Shown piece after piece: positions 27,867 to 37,083 of a DNA stretch of 64,000 bases; position 1 is the stretch's first letter, and the number at the start of each line of letters is the position of its first letter. The notes below the pieces were generated by a model. It ran no database searches. It saw only the letters and a program-made list of their open reading frames with translations, and had not been told where the DNA came from. The translations under genes and the position numbers were made by a program. Location of the stretch: contig NZ_SISF01000023.1 of the NCBI RefSeq assembly GCF_004310285.1, positions 62,001 through 126,000 on the forward strand. The letters are read 5' to 3'. This DNA is from Agrobacterium cavarae. GTDB lineage: Bacteria > Pseudomonadota > Alphaproteobacteria > Rhizobiales > Rhizobiaceae.

Positions 27867-28532
27867 TCACTTGCCTGCGTTCTGAATGGTGGATGCAGCA
27901 ATACGAGCTCGTACCTGCCCCGAAAATACAATCGTTCTGCCATTATCGGCTATGCGTAGGCTTTCCGCAACAATCGAGCCTTCCTTCGTGGTGATGTCGA
28001 CCGGCTGGTCGCTCTCCATCGTTCCCGCTTTCAGGTCGACATTGGCAGACTGAAATTTGGCTTTTAGGCCATTGCTCAGATTGATGTCAAAGGGCGCCGT
28101 CATTTTCAACTTATTTGTCGTGCGGTCGAAGATGCCTTCCTGCGCCACCACCTGTGCCACGATGTCATTCATCGGCACGGCTGCCAGCACTTTCTCAAGC
28201 GTCATCAGGTTAGGCGTCGTCACGTCCTGAAGCGCGCGCTCGGCATTCATCGAGTAGTCGAAACCCTTGTTGTTGCGCCCCGCCAGAGCCGGCTTTTCCA
28301 TGACGATCTTGCCGTCCTCGATCGAGGCGCTTTGCAGCGACACTTCGGCGGGAAGCCATGTGCGGGCAAGCGAGACGCCGATGAAAGCAAGCGAAACGAT
28401 CGCTGCTGCGATCGGAAGCCCGATCTTCAACTTTTTTACGCGCGCGGAGTGACGCTTCGCCAGAGCATACGCATCGGGCAGATTGTCAGCCACCGAAAAT
28501 CCCGGTGCCGGTTGATTAAGTCTTTCGAGCAT
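27867..28532 (-). CDS. lptC: LPS export protein LptC
   Basis: 221 residues. One N-terminal TM helix (about 38-58, KIGLPIAAAIVSLAFIGVSL) and a periplasmic LptC-type beta domain. Sequence conservation in this family is low, but the position directly upstream of lptA-lptB and the topology are decisive. LptC couples LptBFG to LptA. First gene of lptC-lptA-lptB, divergent from the sppA-like gene. Confidence 0.88.
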   Translation of the reverse strand: MLERLNQPAPGFSVADNLPDAYALAKRHSARVKKLKIGLPIAAAIVSLAFIGVSLARTWLPAEVSLQSASIEDGKIVMEKPALAGRNNKGFDYSMNAERALQDVTTPNLMTLEKVLAAVPMNDIVAQVVAQEGIFDRTTNKLKMTAPFDINLSNGLKAKFQSANVDLKAGTMESDQPVDITTKEGSIVAESLRIADNGRTIVFSGQVRARIAASTIQNAGK

Positions 28533-28778
28533 TCGTCAAATCCGGAGGTCTACAAGTACAGCTTAAAGTCGCACACAGACCTTTATATATTCATCTAACG
28601 TGTTTGGCACGATGGCCTTGCGCTGCCAATATGGTTTTTATCAGAAAGAGCGCAAGAGCCGGGTGTTTTTTATAAAAACCGCACATTGCAAGTTCACGCG
28701 CTTGCAAGAGGTCGTTACAAGGTTCATATGCGCCGAGGCGCAGTTGAAGCTTAACTGCTGTGAAGCGAAGGTGATTTG

Positions 28779-29735
28779 ATGGACCAGATGGCAATCGCAG
28801 ACCGCAGGCACCTGCGCCGCAAGCTGACATTCTGGCGGGTTGCTGCAGTTCTCTTGCTGATAGCGGCCCTCTTTGTTGTCTATCGCTTCGCTGTCGCGGA
28901 GCCGGAATCGAGCGCAAGGCCGCATATCGCCAAGATCGAGATCAGCGGCCTGATCCAGGACGATACCGAACTCCTGGAGCGGCTTCAAAAAATTGCAGAC
29001 AGCACCAGCGCCAAGGGCCTGATCGTTTCCATCTCTTCGCCCGGTGGCACAACTTACGGCGGCGAGCGCATCTTCAAGGCGATCCGCGCCGTAGCGGACA
29101 AGAAGAAGCCGGTCGTATCCGACGTCCGCACGCTTGCAGCCTCCGCCGGCTATATGATTGCGACCGCCGGCGACACGATCGTCGCAGGCGATACCTCGAT
29201 CACCGGCTCCATCGGTGTGATCTTCCAGTATCCGCAGGTCGGACCGCTCCTCGACAAGCTCGGCGTGTCGCTGCAGGAAATCAAATCCTCGCCGATGAAG
29301 GCGGAGCCGTCGCCTTTCCACGAGCCGCCGGAAGAATCGAAGGTCATGATCCGCAACATGGTCATGGACAGCTACAACTGGTTTGTCGATCTGGTGGCCG
29401 ACCGGCGCAAGCTGCCGCGTGACGAAGTGTTGAAGCTTGCCGATGGGTCGATCTTCACCGGACGTCAGGCCGTTGCCGTCAAGCTTATCGATACGCTCGG
29501 CGGCGAAACCGAGATCAAGTCCTATTTCGAAAGCCGCGGTCTGGACAAGGATTTGCCCATCATCGAATGGACGGCACCATCGAAGCGTTCGCCCTTTTCC
29601 ATCTTCAGCGTCGCAGGTCTTGCAAAAATGCTGGGCTTGGATGAATTTTTCCCGATTGCAGCGTCTCGCCAACTCGGCACCGACAAGTTGTTTCTTGACG
29701 GTCTTGTTTCGGTTTGGCAGGTTGATGGCCGATAA
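28779..29735 (+). CDS. sppA: S49 family signal peptide peptidase SppA
   Basis: 318 residues. An N-terminal TM anchor (about 20-37) and a single SppA domain, so the short form. The Ser-Lys dyad is visible: Ser122 in LAASAGYMIA and Lys174 in SSPMKAEPSPF; ISSPGGTTYGGERI forms the substrate groove. It degrades cleaved signal peptides in the inner membrane. A TTG directly before the ATG at 28779 is in frame; AAGG lies 7 bp upstream of the ATG. Followed by ihfB at 26 bp. Confidence 0.92.
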   Translation: MDQMAIADRRHLRRKLTFWRVAAVLLLIAALFVVYRFAVAEPESSARPHIAKIEISGLIQDDTELLERLQKIADSTSAKGLIVSISSPGGTTYGGERIFKAIRAVADKKKPVVSDVRTLAASAGYMIATAGDTIVAGDTSITGSIGVIFQYPQVGPLLDKLGVSLQEIKSSPMKAEPSPFHEPPEESKVMIRNMVMDSYNWFVDLVADRRKLPRDEVLKLADGSIFTGRQAVAVKLIDTLGGETEIKSYFESRGLDKDLPIIEWTAPSKRSPFSIFSVAGLAKMLGLDEFFPIAASRQLGTDKLFLDGLVSVWQVDGR

Positions 29736-29761
29736 AAACCTAATCCTTTCAGGGGGCAACT

Positions 29762-30067
29762 GTGATTAAGTCTGAACTGGTGCAGATCGTTGCTGCGCGT
29801 AACCCGCACCTGTATCACCGCGATGTCGAAAATATCGTCAATGCGGTTCTTGATGAAATCACCGATGCGCTTGCTGCCGGCAATCGTGTCGAACTTCGTG
29901 GATTTGGCGCATTCTCGGTAAAGAACCGGCCCTCTCGTTCTGGACGGAACCCGCGCACGGGTGAGTCCGTTTTTGTCGAGGAAAAATGGGTTCCCTTCTT
30001 CAAGACCGGCAAGGAGCTTCGCGAAAGGCTCAACCCGGGCATGGGCGACGTCGAAGACGAGGATTGA
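29762..30067 (+). CDS. ihfB: Integration host factor subunit beta
   Basis: 101 residues from GTG at 29762, with AGGGGG at 5 bp. HU/IHF fold: [20 protein letters not shown] and the DNA-bending beta arm with [12 protein letters not shown] (intercalating Pro within the RNPRTG motif). IHF bends DNA at sigma-54 promoters, attachment sites and origins as an IhfA/IhfB dimer; ihfA is not in the window. The acidic tail MGDVEDED is usual in rhizobial IhfB. Confidence 0.94.
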   Translation: MIKSELVQIVAARNPHLYHRDVENIVNAVLDEITDALAAGNRVELRGFGAFSVKNRPSRSGRNPRTGESVFVEEKWVPFFKTGKELRERLNPGMGDVEDED

Positions 30068-30151
30068 GCGCAATCGACGCTCGACAATCCTTAAGTCCGG
30101 CGTGACGTTCGTCCAGATTGCATGAAGGCCCCCAAAGACGGAGTACCTTGA

Positions 30152-30493
30152 ATGTCGAAGAAGATCGTCAACCTGTTGATCCTTCTGCCACTGGCCATCA
30201 TTCTGATTATCCTGTGCGTGGCAAACCGTGAGAGTGTGACGCTGGCGCTCAATCCGTTCCAACCCAGTGACAGCGTTCTCTCCTTCACGGCACCCTTCTT
30301 CGTCTTCATTTTTCTGTCGGTTCTGTTCGGCATTCTCCTCGGCTCGGCCGCGACCTGGATTTCGCAGGGCAAGCACCGCAAGCGCGCTCGTCTCGAGGCG
30401 CGAGAAGCCATTCGCTGGCACGATGAGGCCACCAAGGCAGCGGCTAACACGCAAACGGCATCGCCCGTGTCGAGACAGCTTGCCGCAAAATAG
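30152..30493 (+). CDS. LapA-domain (DUF1049) membrane protein
   Basis: 113 residues with two TM helices (about 8-24 and 46-68) separated by NRESVTLALNPF, the layout of the lipopolysaccharide assembly protein A domain, then a basic cytoplasmic tail. In enteric bacteria LapA helps tune LPS synthesis; here only the domain resemblance is seen. GGAGTA precedes the ATG. It follows ihfB by 84 bp, the same order as in many proteobacteria. Confidence 0.82.
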   Translation: MSKKIVNLLILLPLAIILIILCVANRESVTLALNPFQPSDSVLSFTAPFFVFIFLSVLFGILLGSAATWISQGKHRKRARLEAREAIRWHDEATKAAANTQTASPVSRQLAAK

Positions 30494-30575
30494 GCGGCGG
30501 CTCTCGGTTCTTTGATCCGTCGCCATGGCGCATCATTTTGCCACGCCCTTTGATAATCCCCCATTCTAATGATAT

Positions 30576-30632
30576 GCGCTTTCCAACCGCATCCGGGCCG
30601 CCATTCGCCCGGGGATGCAGACTGGAAAGCGC
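30576..30632. repeat. Compound inverted repeat upstream of the RlmI-like gene
   Basis: Outer arms GCGCTTTCCA and TGGAAAGCGC are exact complements; inner arms GCATCCGGG and CCCGG..GATGC pair with a two-base bulge. It fills most of the gap after the LapA-like gene. It includes the upstream ATG at 30615, which argues that translation starts further down. Confidence 0.65.
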
Positions 30633-30686
30633 AAGTGGTACGGCCAATCTCCGTACCTCTCGCGTCGAGACGTGGAAAGACCGTCG

Positions 30687-31820
30687 TTGAAGAAGAAAGA
30701 CAACCGCCAGGGCGCTAAACCGCGCGCCGGACAGGACAATCGCTCAGGCAAGCCCGGTAGCAAGCCGCCTCGCCAGAAGGATGCTGCGCGCGCACGCGCT
30801 CCAGATTACGTTCGCCCCGCTGCCACCGCCCCAAAGGAAAAGGTTCAAGCCTCCGCTCCAGCCGTCGAAGCCGCCCCTCCGCGCCCGTTGAAGGAGCGCT
30901 CCGGCGCCCTTCCGACCGAGCAGGTGCCGGTCATTCTTGAATCGCTCGGTGCTGGTGACTTTCACCTGATCGACAGCGGCAATGGCCTGAAGCTCGAGCA
31001 ATATGGCGAGTACCGCATCGTTCGTCCCGAGGCGCAGGCGCTTTGGCGGCCGAGCCTTGCCGAACGGGTCTGGGACAATGCCGATGCGATCTTCACCGGT
31101 GATACGGATGAAGAAGGCAGTGGACGCTGGCGTTTTCCAAAGCAAGCGCTTGGCGAGACATGGCCGCTGTCTCTGCTCGGCGTCGGTTTCCTCGGCCGCT
31201 TTACCGCGTTTCGCCATGTGGGTGTCTTCCCCGAACAGATCGTCCATTGGGAGTGGTTGAAGCAAACAATCGAAAAGGCCGATCGACCGCTGAAAGTGTT
31301 GAACCTCTTCGGTTACACCGGTGTCGCGTCGCTTGTCGCGGCGTCCGCTGGAGCGGAAGTCACCCATGTGGACGCCTCGAAAAAGGCGATCGGCTGGGCG
31401 CGAGAAAACCAGGCGCTTGCCGGTCTTGAAAATGCGCCGATCCGCTGGATCTGCGAAGACGCCATGAAGTTCATCCTGCGCGAGGAACGTCGCGGCAACA
31501 GCTACGATATCATCCTCACCGATCCGCCGAAATTCGGCCGCGGTACCCATGGCGAGGTCTGGGATCTCTACGATCATCTGCCGCTGATGCTGGATGTCTG
31601 CCGCGAAATCCTGTCGCCTAAGGCGCTGGGATACGTGCTGACCGCCTATTCCATCCGCGCCAGCTTCTACTCCATGCACGAGTTGATGCGCGAAACCATG
31701 CGCGGTGCAGGTGGCGAGGTTACCTCCGGCGAACTCGTCATCCGCGAAGCGGGTCTTGATGGCAAGACGCCGGGCCGTGTGCTTTCAACCTCTCTCTTCA
31801 GCCGCTGGGTGCCGAAATGA
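30687..31820 (+). CDS. Class I SAM-dependent rRNA methyltransferase (RlmI/RlmK-like)
   Basis: 377 residues from TTG at 30687 (GGAAAG 7 bp upstream); an ATG at 30615 lies inside a hairpin with no spaced ribosome site, but cannot be excluded. Residues 1-70 are low-complexity, rich in Lys, Arg, Pro and Gly. The catalytic part has SAM motif I VLNLFGYTGVASLVAASAGA, motif II THVDASKKAI and the catalytic block ILTDPPKFGRG, as in m5C/m2G 23S rRNA methyltransferases of the RlmI group. The exact base is unknown. Its stop overlaps the next RNA methyltransferase gene (ATGA). Confidence 0.82.
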   Translation: MKKKDNRQGAKPRAGQDNRSGKPGSKPPRQKDAARARAPDYVRPAATAPKEKVQASAPAVEAAPPRPLKERSGALPTEQVPVILESLGAGDFHLIDSGNGLKLEQYGEYRIVRPEAQALWRPSLAERVWDNADAIFTGDTDEEGSGRWRFPKQALGETWPLSLLGVGFLGRFTAFRHVGVFPEQIVHWEWLKQTIEKADRPLKVLNLFGYTGVASLVAASAGAEVTHVDASKKAIGWARENQALAGLENAPIRWICEDAMKFILREERRGNSYDIILTDPPKFGRGTHGEVWDLYDHLPLMLDVCREILSPKALGYVLTAYSIRASFYSMHELMRETMRGAGGEVTSGELVIREAGLDGKTPGRVLSTSLFSRWVPK

Positions 31821-32674
31821 ATGATCGTCATGAAAACGGCCCACGCAGGGTAGGGCAGGTCAAGGAAGTTACCAGCCTCGCCAATCCGATCATCAAGGAC
31901 ATCAAGAACCTCACCCAGAAGAAGGGCCGCGAAGAGAGCGGCACCTTCATGGCGGAGGGGCTGAAGCTTGTCATCGATGCGCTGGAACTCGGCTGGACGA
32001 TCCGCACGCTGGTCTATGCCAAGGCCGCCAAGGGCAAGCCGCTGGTCGAGCAGGCTGCGGTGAAGACGGTGGCGTCCGGTGGTCTCGTGCTGGAAGTCAG
32101 CGAAAAGGTGATCTCATCCATCACCCGCCGCGACAACCCACAGATGGTCGTCGGCATCTTCGATCAGAAATGGAAGCCGCTCAGAGATATCCGGCCTGCT
32201 GCGGGTGAGACTTATGTCGCGCTCGACCGGGTGCGCGACCCTGGCAATCTCGGCACGATCATCCGCACGGCAGATGCAGCCGGTGCCTCCGGAGTCATTC
32301 TCGTCGGCGATTGCACCGATCCTTTCTCGCTCGAAACCGTGCGGGCCACGATGGGCTCGGTGTTTGCGATGCCTGTTGCGCGCGCATCGGTGGATGAATT
32401 CTTGAGCTGGAGAAAGACTGCCGGCGTCAGCGTCGTCGCAACCCATCTCGCCGGCTCGGTAGATTACCGCACCATCGACTACGCGAAAAAGCCGGTCGTG
32501 CTTTTGATGGGCAACGAGCAGTCGGGCCTTCCGCCGGAGCTTGCCTCGCAGGCGGACCAGCTTGCCCGCATCCCGCAACAGGGTCGGGCCGACTCCCTCA
32601 ATCTGGCGATCGCAAGCGCAGTCATGCTGTTTGAAGCGCGTCGACATCTTCTCGAACTTGCGATGGTAAAGTAA
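31817..32674 (+). CDS. TrmH/SpoU family RNA 2'-O-methyltransferase
   Basis: 285 residues. N-terminal substrate-binding domain ([26 protein letters not shown], in two parts) and the SPOUT knot: motif 1 [19 protein letters not shown], motif 2 [13 protein letters not shown] and motif 3 [15 protein letters not shown]. It methylates a ribose 2'-OH, probably in 23S rRNA (RlmB-like) or tRNA; the target cannot be told. It overlaps the upstream methyltransferase and the downstream lspA start (TAATG), so the three are co-translated. Confidence 0.9.
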   Translation: MNDRHENGPRRVGQVKEVTSLANPIIKDIKNLTQKKGREESGTFMAEGLKLVIDALELGWTIRTLVYAKAAKGKPLVEQAAVKTVASGGLVLEVSEKVISSITRRDNPQMVVGIFDQKWKPLRDIRPAAGETYVALDRVRDPGNLGTIIRTADAAGASGVILVGDCTDPFSLETVRATMGSVFAMPVARASVDEFLSWRKTAGVSVVATHLAGSVDYRTIDYAKKPVVLLMGNEQSGLPPELASQADQLARIPQQGRADSLNLAIASAVMLFEARRHLLELAMVK

Positions 32675-33168
32675 TGGCCAAGCCCGCTCTCTTCTCCAGA
32701 CCCGCTCCCGCCATCGCCCTCATTCTTCTGGCGCTGCTTGCCGATCAGATCATCAAGGTGCTGGTGGAAAAATATCTGCCTCTGCAGGAGATGGTGCCGG
32801 TCATTCCGTTCCTGGCGCTCTACCGCACCTACAATCTTGGCGTGGCCTTCTCCATGCTGTCGGGCATGGAGGGCTGGGCCATCGTCACCATGCGGCTCCT
32901 CATCGTCGCCTTCGTCATTTGGCTGTGGCGAAAGACGGATGCCGACCGCACCTTTGCCCATCTCGGCTTTGCGCTGATCATCGCCGGTGCTGCGGGAAAC
33001 ATCTTCGACCGGTTTCTTTACGGGCACGTCGTGGACTACATTCTCTTCCACACGGAAACGTGGTCCTTCGCGGTCTTCAACCTTGCCGATTCCTTCATCA
33101 CCATCGGCGCAGGCTGCGTCATTCTGGATGAGTTGCTGCAGGCCAAGGCGGCACGAAAGAAAACCTGA
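32674..33168 (+). CDS. lspA: Lipoprotein signal peptidase
   Basis: 164 residues, four TM helices. The aspartate pair is in place: Asp112 in [10 protein letters not shown] and Asp139 in FNLADSFI, with [14 protein letters not shown] after TM1. LspA cleaves the signal peptide of diacylglyceryl-prolipoproteins, upstream of Lnt, which is also encoded in this window. Its ATG overlaps the preceding stop by one base. Confidence 0.96.
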   Translation: MAKPALFSRPAPAIALILLALLADQIIKVLVEKYLPLQEMVPVIPFLALYRTYNLGVAFSMLSGMEGWAIVTMRLLIVAFVIWLWRKTDADRTFAHLGFALIIAGAAGNIFDRFLYGHVVDYILFHTETWSFAVFNLADSFITIGAGCVILDELLQAKAARKKT

Positions 33169-33298
33169 ACGACTGCTACGCAAGACCGGATCGCGAAATT
33201 TAGTTTACGCAACGTCACTTACGCGGCTAACTGTCACTGTTTTGTCGTCAAGAAGTGATTTATGACGCCAAGATCAAACGGTGGCGGGGCGATTCTCC

Positions 33299-34180
33299 AT
33301 GGTCTCGGAAGTTCTGGAACGCAGCATTGTTGGCACGGGCTTGGGCGGCGCTGTTTTGCCAGCTGCCGAAAAGCGGGACGCCGACGTCTTTGGTCGTATC
33401 GGCTCCCTCGAAACACGCCTCGCCAGAAATGAGCGTGAAATCGACGCAGCCCAGCAGGTCCGCTTCCGCGTCTTCGTCGAAGAGATGGGTGCCCGGCTTC
33501 CGGCAGACGCGATGCGTCGCGGTCGCGACATCGATGCCTTCGACGCCGTCTGCGACCATCTCCTGGTTCTCGACAATGCCATAGAAGGTGATCCCGAAGA
33601 TCAGATCGTCGGCACCTATCGCCTGCTCAGGCAGGAGACGGCGTTGGCGAATAAGGGTTTTTACTCGGCAAGCGAATTCGAAATCGAGAGCCTGATCGCG
33701 CGCCATCCGGATAAGCGCTTCATGGAGTTGGGACGCTCCTGCGTGCTGCCTGAGTATCGCACCAAGCGCACCCTCGAACTTCTCTGGCAAGGCAACTGGG
33801 CCTACGCCGTCCGTCACCGCATGGATGCGATGATCGGCTGTGCCTCCTTCCCAGGCATTCAGCCGGAAGCTCACGCGCTGGCGCTGTCCTTCCTGCATCA
33901 CAGCTGCGGCTCCAAGGCTGAATGGCGGACCGAGGCACTGCCGGAACTCTATCGCGAAATGGATATGATGCCGCTTGAAGCGATCAATCCGCGTCGGGCG
34001 CTCAACGCCATGCCGCCGCTGATCAAGGGCTATATGCGTCTTGGCGCCATGTTCGGTGCCGGTGCCGTGGTCGACCATGCCTTCAACACCACCGACGTGC
34101 TGGTGATCCTGCCGGTCTCATCGATTGCCGGCCGCTACATCAATTACTATGGCGGTGACGCAGAGCGCTTCAACGGCTGA
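33299..34180 (+). CDS. olsB: L-ornithine N-alpha-acyltransferase OlsB (GNAT family)
   Basis: 293 residues from ATG 33299 (GCGGGG 9 bp upstream; the GTG at 33281 is a weaker option). Acyl-homoserine-lactone-synthase/GNAT-like fold: [27 protein letters not shown], and [20 protein letters not shown], the hallmark OlsB region. OlsB transfers 3-hydroxyacyl from ACP to ornithine, giving lyso-ornithine lipid, which OlsA then acylates. The OlsA-like gene lies 12 kb downstream. Ornithine lipids replace phospholipids under phosphate limitation; no Pho box was identified. Confidence 0.88.
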   Translation: MVSEVLERSIVGTGLGGAVLPAAEKRDADVFGRIGSLETRLARNEREIDAAQQVRFRVFVEEMGARLPADAMRRGRDIDAFDAVCDHLLVLDNAIEGDPEDQIVGTYRLLRQETALANKGFYSASEFEIESLIARHPDKRFMELGRSCVLPEYRTKRTLELLWQGNWAYAVRHRMDAMIGCASFPGIQPEAHALALSFLHHSCGSKAEWRTEALPELYREMDMMPLEAINPRRALNAMPPLIKGYMRLGAMFGAGAVVDHAFNTTDVLVILPVSSIAGRYINYYGGDAERFNG

Positions 34181-34298
34181 TACCGTTCCAGCATCAAGCT
34201 TCCTGTGGGTTCGTCGTTCTGCGTGTTGTTCTTGGAGAGCCGCGCCGGTAATCTCCGGCTTTGTTTTCTCAAAGCCCCAAGCAGATACGATCACGCCA

Positions 34299-37013
34299 TT
34301 GACGGACGTTCATTCCACCGCCTCGCTCATTTCCGAAGAGAGCCGCGCATCGGCAACGCCGATGATGGAGCAGTATATCGAGATCAAGGCGAACAATCCC
34401 GGTTCGCTGCTTTTCTATCGCATGGGCGATTTCTACGAACTGTTCTTCGACGATGCGGCGGAAGCCTCGCGCGCACTTGGCATCACCCTCACCAAGCGCG
34501 GCCAGCATCTGGGTCAGGACATTCCCATGTGCGGCGTTCCGGTCCATGCGGCGGATGACTATCTGCAAAAGCTGATCATGCGCGGCTACCGCGTTGCTGT
34601 GTGCGAACAGGTGGAAGACCCGGCGGAAGCCAAGAAGCGTGGCTCGAAATCGGTGGTCAAACGTGACGTCGTGCGCCTTGTCACACCCGGCACGCTGACC
34701 GAAGAAAAGCTGCTCTCGCCGACCGAATCCAACTACCTGATGGCACTTGCGCGCATCCGCGGCAGTTCGGAGGCGCAGTTTGCGCTTGCCTGGATCGATA
34801 TCTCCACCGGCGTTTTCAGACTGGCGGAAACGACATTGACTCGGCTGCTGGCCGACATCTGGCGCATCGATCCGCGCGAGTTGATCGTGGCCGACAGCCT
34901 GTTTCACGACGAAGAACTGCGACCGACCTTCGATGTGCTGGGTCGCGTGGCCGTCCCTCAACCTGCCGTCCTGTTTGATAGCGCGACCGCCGAAGGCCGC
35001 ATCGCGCGCTACTTCAACGTCTCGACGCTGGATGGCTTCGGAGCTTTCTCCCGTGTGGAACTGGCAGCCGCCGCTGCCGCCGTCGCCTATGTCGAGAAGA
35101 CGCAGATTGCCGAGCGCCCGCCTCTTGGTGCGCCGGAGCGCGAAAGCTCTGCCTCGACGCTGTTCATCGATCCTGCGACCCGCGCCAATCTGGAATTGAC
35201 CAAGACGCTTGCCGGAGAACGCGATGGATCGCTGTTGCAGGCGATCAACCGCACGGTCACCGGCGGCGGTGCGCGGCTTCTGGCGGAACGGCTGATGTCG
35301 CCGCTGACCGATCCTGAACGGATCAACGCCCGCCTTGATGCGGTGGCCTATCTGATCGACGATGTATCCTTGAGCGATGGTCTGCGCGAGGCTCTGAAAC
35401 AGGTGGCAGACATGCCGCGCGCGCTGTCGCGCCTGGCGCTCGATCGCGGCGGTCCGCGTGATCTCGGTGCCATTCGCCAGGGACTTTCCGCTGCCGCGAT
35501 CGTCGGTCAGTTGCTTGATCAGGGTCTGTTGCCCGACGAACTGGCGGCAGCGCTCGCCGATCTCAAAGCCTTGCCAGCCTCGCTCGAAGCCATGCTGTCG
35601 GAGATGTTGGCGGACGATCTTCCGCTCCTGAAGCGCGATGGCGGCTTCATTCGTGAAGGCTCGAACCCGGAACTCGATGAGGTGCGGGCGCTGCGCGACC
35701 AGTCGCGTCGGGTGATTGCCGGCTTGCAGCTGCAATATGCGGAAGAGACCGGGATCAAGTCGCTGAAGATCAAGCACAATAATGTGCTCGGCTACTTCAT
35801 CGAGGTGACGGCTGGCAATGCCGATGTGATGACGGGAAGCGACGACGCCAAGGCGCGCTTCATCCACCGCCAGACGATGGCCGGCGCCATGCGCTTTACC
35901 ACCACCGAACTTGCCGATCTGGAAAGCCGCATCGCCAACGCCGCCGCCCAGGCGCTGACCATGGAATTGCAAGCCTTCGACCGGATGGTGCAGGCGGTGG
36001 TGGCCGAAGCCGAAGCCATCAAGGCGGGCTCTCTGGCACTTGCTGCTATCGACGTGGCAACGAGCCTCGCACATCTTGCATCCGAACAGGCCTATTGCCG
36101 CCCGGTGGTCGATGGCTCCATGACCTTTGCAATCCGCGGCGGGCGTCACCCGGTCGTGGAGCAGGCCTTGCGCCGTCAGTCGAGCGGACCCTTCATTGCC
36201 AATAACTGCGATCTCTCAGCCGTCGATGGCAATCGCAACGGCGCGATCTGGATGCTGACCGGTCCGAACATGGGTGGTAAGTCGACCTTCCTGCGTCAGA
36301 ATGCGTTGATCGCCATCCTCGCCCAGATCGGTTCCTTCGTTCCGGCAGAGGCTGCCCATATCGGCATTGTCGACCGGCTGTTCTCGCGCGTCGGCGCCTC
36401 CGACGATCTCGCCCGTGGCCGCTCGACCTTTATGGTCGAAATGGTCGAGACGGCTGCAATCCTCAATCAGGCAACGGAACGTTCGCTCGTCATCCTCGAC
36501 GAGATCGGGCGCGGTACTGCAACCTTTGACGGTCTGTCCATCGCCTGGGCGACGGTCGAGCACCTGCACGAGGTGAACCGCTGCCGCGGTCTTTTCGCCA
36601 CCCATTTCCATGAGCTGACGGTGCTGTCTGAAAAGCTCGGCCGCCTCTCCAACGTCACCATGAAGGTGCGGGAATGGGAAGGTGACGTGATCTTCCTGCA
36701 TGAGGTTGGTCCCGGTGCTGCGGATCGTTCCTATGGCATTCAGGTGGCCCGCCTTGCCGGCCTTCCCGCCGCGGTGGTGGAGCGGGCAAGAGAGGTTCTC
36801 AACCAACTCGAAGATGCCGATCGCAAAAACCCGGCGAGCCAGTTGATCGATGATCTGCCGCTGTTTCAGGTCGCGGTCCGGCGCGAAGCGGCAAGCGCCA
36901 AGGGCAACTCGAAGGTGGATGAGGCGTTGAAGGTGCTGAATCCGGATGAGATGACGCCGCGCGAGGCACTGGATGCGCTCTATGCGCTCAAGAAACAACT
37001 TGGCAACGCTTGA
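34299..37013 (+). CDS. mutS: DNA mismatch repair protein MutS
   Basis: 904 residues with TTG 34299 as the likely start; the frame is open back to 34125 but that would overlap olsB. Mismatch-binding domain: [19 protein letters not shown] and [11 protein letters not shown] (the Phe-x-Glu motif sits in this domain). The ATPase has Walker [13 protein letters not shown] (about 655), Walker [12 protein letters not shown] and FATHFHELT. MutS recognises mismatches and recruits MutL. The start is uncertain because no clear ribosome site is seen; the core is complete. Confidence 0.95.
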   Translation: MTDVHSTASLISEESRASATPMMEQYIEIKANNPGSLLFYRMGDFYELFFDDAAEASRALGITLTKRGQHLGQDIPMCGVPVHAADDYLQKLIMRGYRVAVCEQVEDPAEAKKRGSKSVVKRDVVRLVTPGTLTEEKLLSPTESNYLMALARIRGSSEAQFALAWIDISTGVFRLAETTLTRLLADIWRIDPRELIVADSLFHDEELRPTFDVLGRVAVPQPAVLFDSATAEGRIARYFNVSTLDGFGAFSRVELAAAAAAVAYVEKTQIAERPPLGAPERESSASTLFIDPATRANLELTKTLAGERDGSLLQAINRTVTGGGARLLAERLMSPLTDPERINARLDAVAYLIDDVSLSDGLREALKQVADMPRALSRLALDRGGPRDLGAIRQGLSAAAIVGQLLDQGLLPDELAAALADLKALPASLEAMLSEMLADDLPLLKRDGGFIREGSNPELDEVRALRDQSRRVIAGLQLQYAEETGIKSLKIKHNNVLGYFIEVTAGNADVMTGSDDAKARFIHRQTMAGAMRFTTTELADLESRIANAAAQALTMELQAFDRMVQAVVAEAEAIKAGSLALAAIDVATSLAHLASEQAYCRPVVDGSMTFAIRGGRHPVVEQALRRQSSGPFIANNCDLSAVDGNRNGAIWMLTGPNMGGKSTFLRQNALIAILAQIGSFVPAEAAHIGIVDRLFSRVGASDDLARGRSTFMVEMVETAAILNQATERSLVILDEIGRGTATFDGLSIAWATVEHLHEVNRCRGLFATHFHELTVLSEKLGRLSNVTMKVREWEGDVIFLHEVGPGAADRSYGIQVARLAGLPAAVVERAREVLNQLEDADRKNPASQLIDDLPLFQVAVRREAASAKGNSKVDEALKVLNPDEMTPREALDALYALKKQLGNA

Positions 37014-37083
37014 TGCGTAGAGTGCCTGTCCATTCGGCCTCAAAATCGCTATAGCGCTGTGCCATCAGCGCAAGACGCATGGA

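Noticed and set aside
34269..36149. A 626-codon minus-strand frame opposite mutS
   Set aside because: Shadow of mutS in a GC-rich genome; no domain and no start signal.
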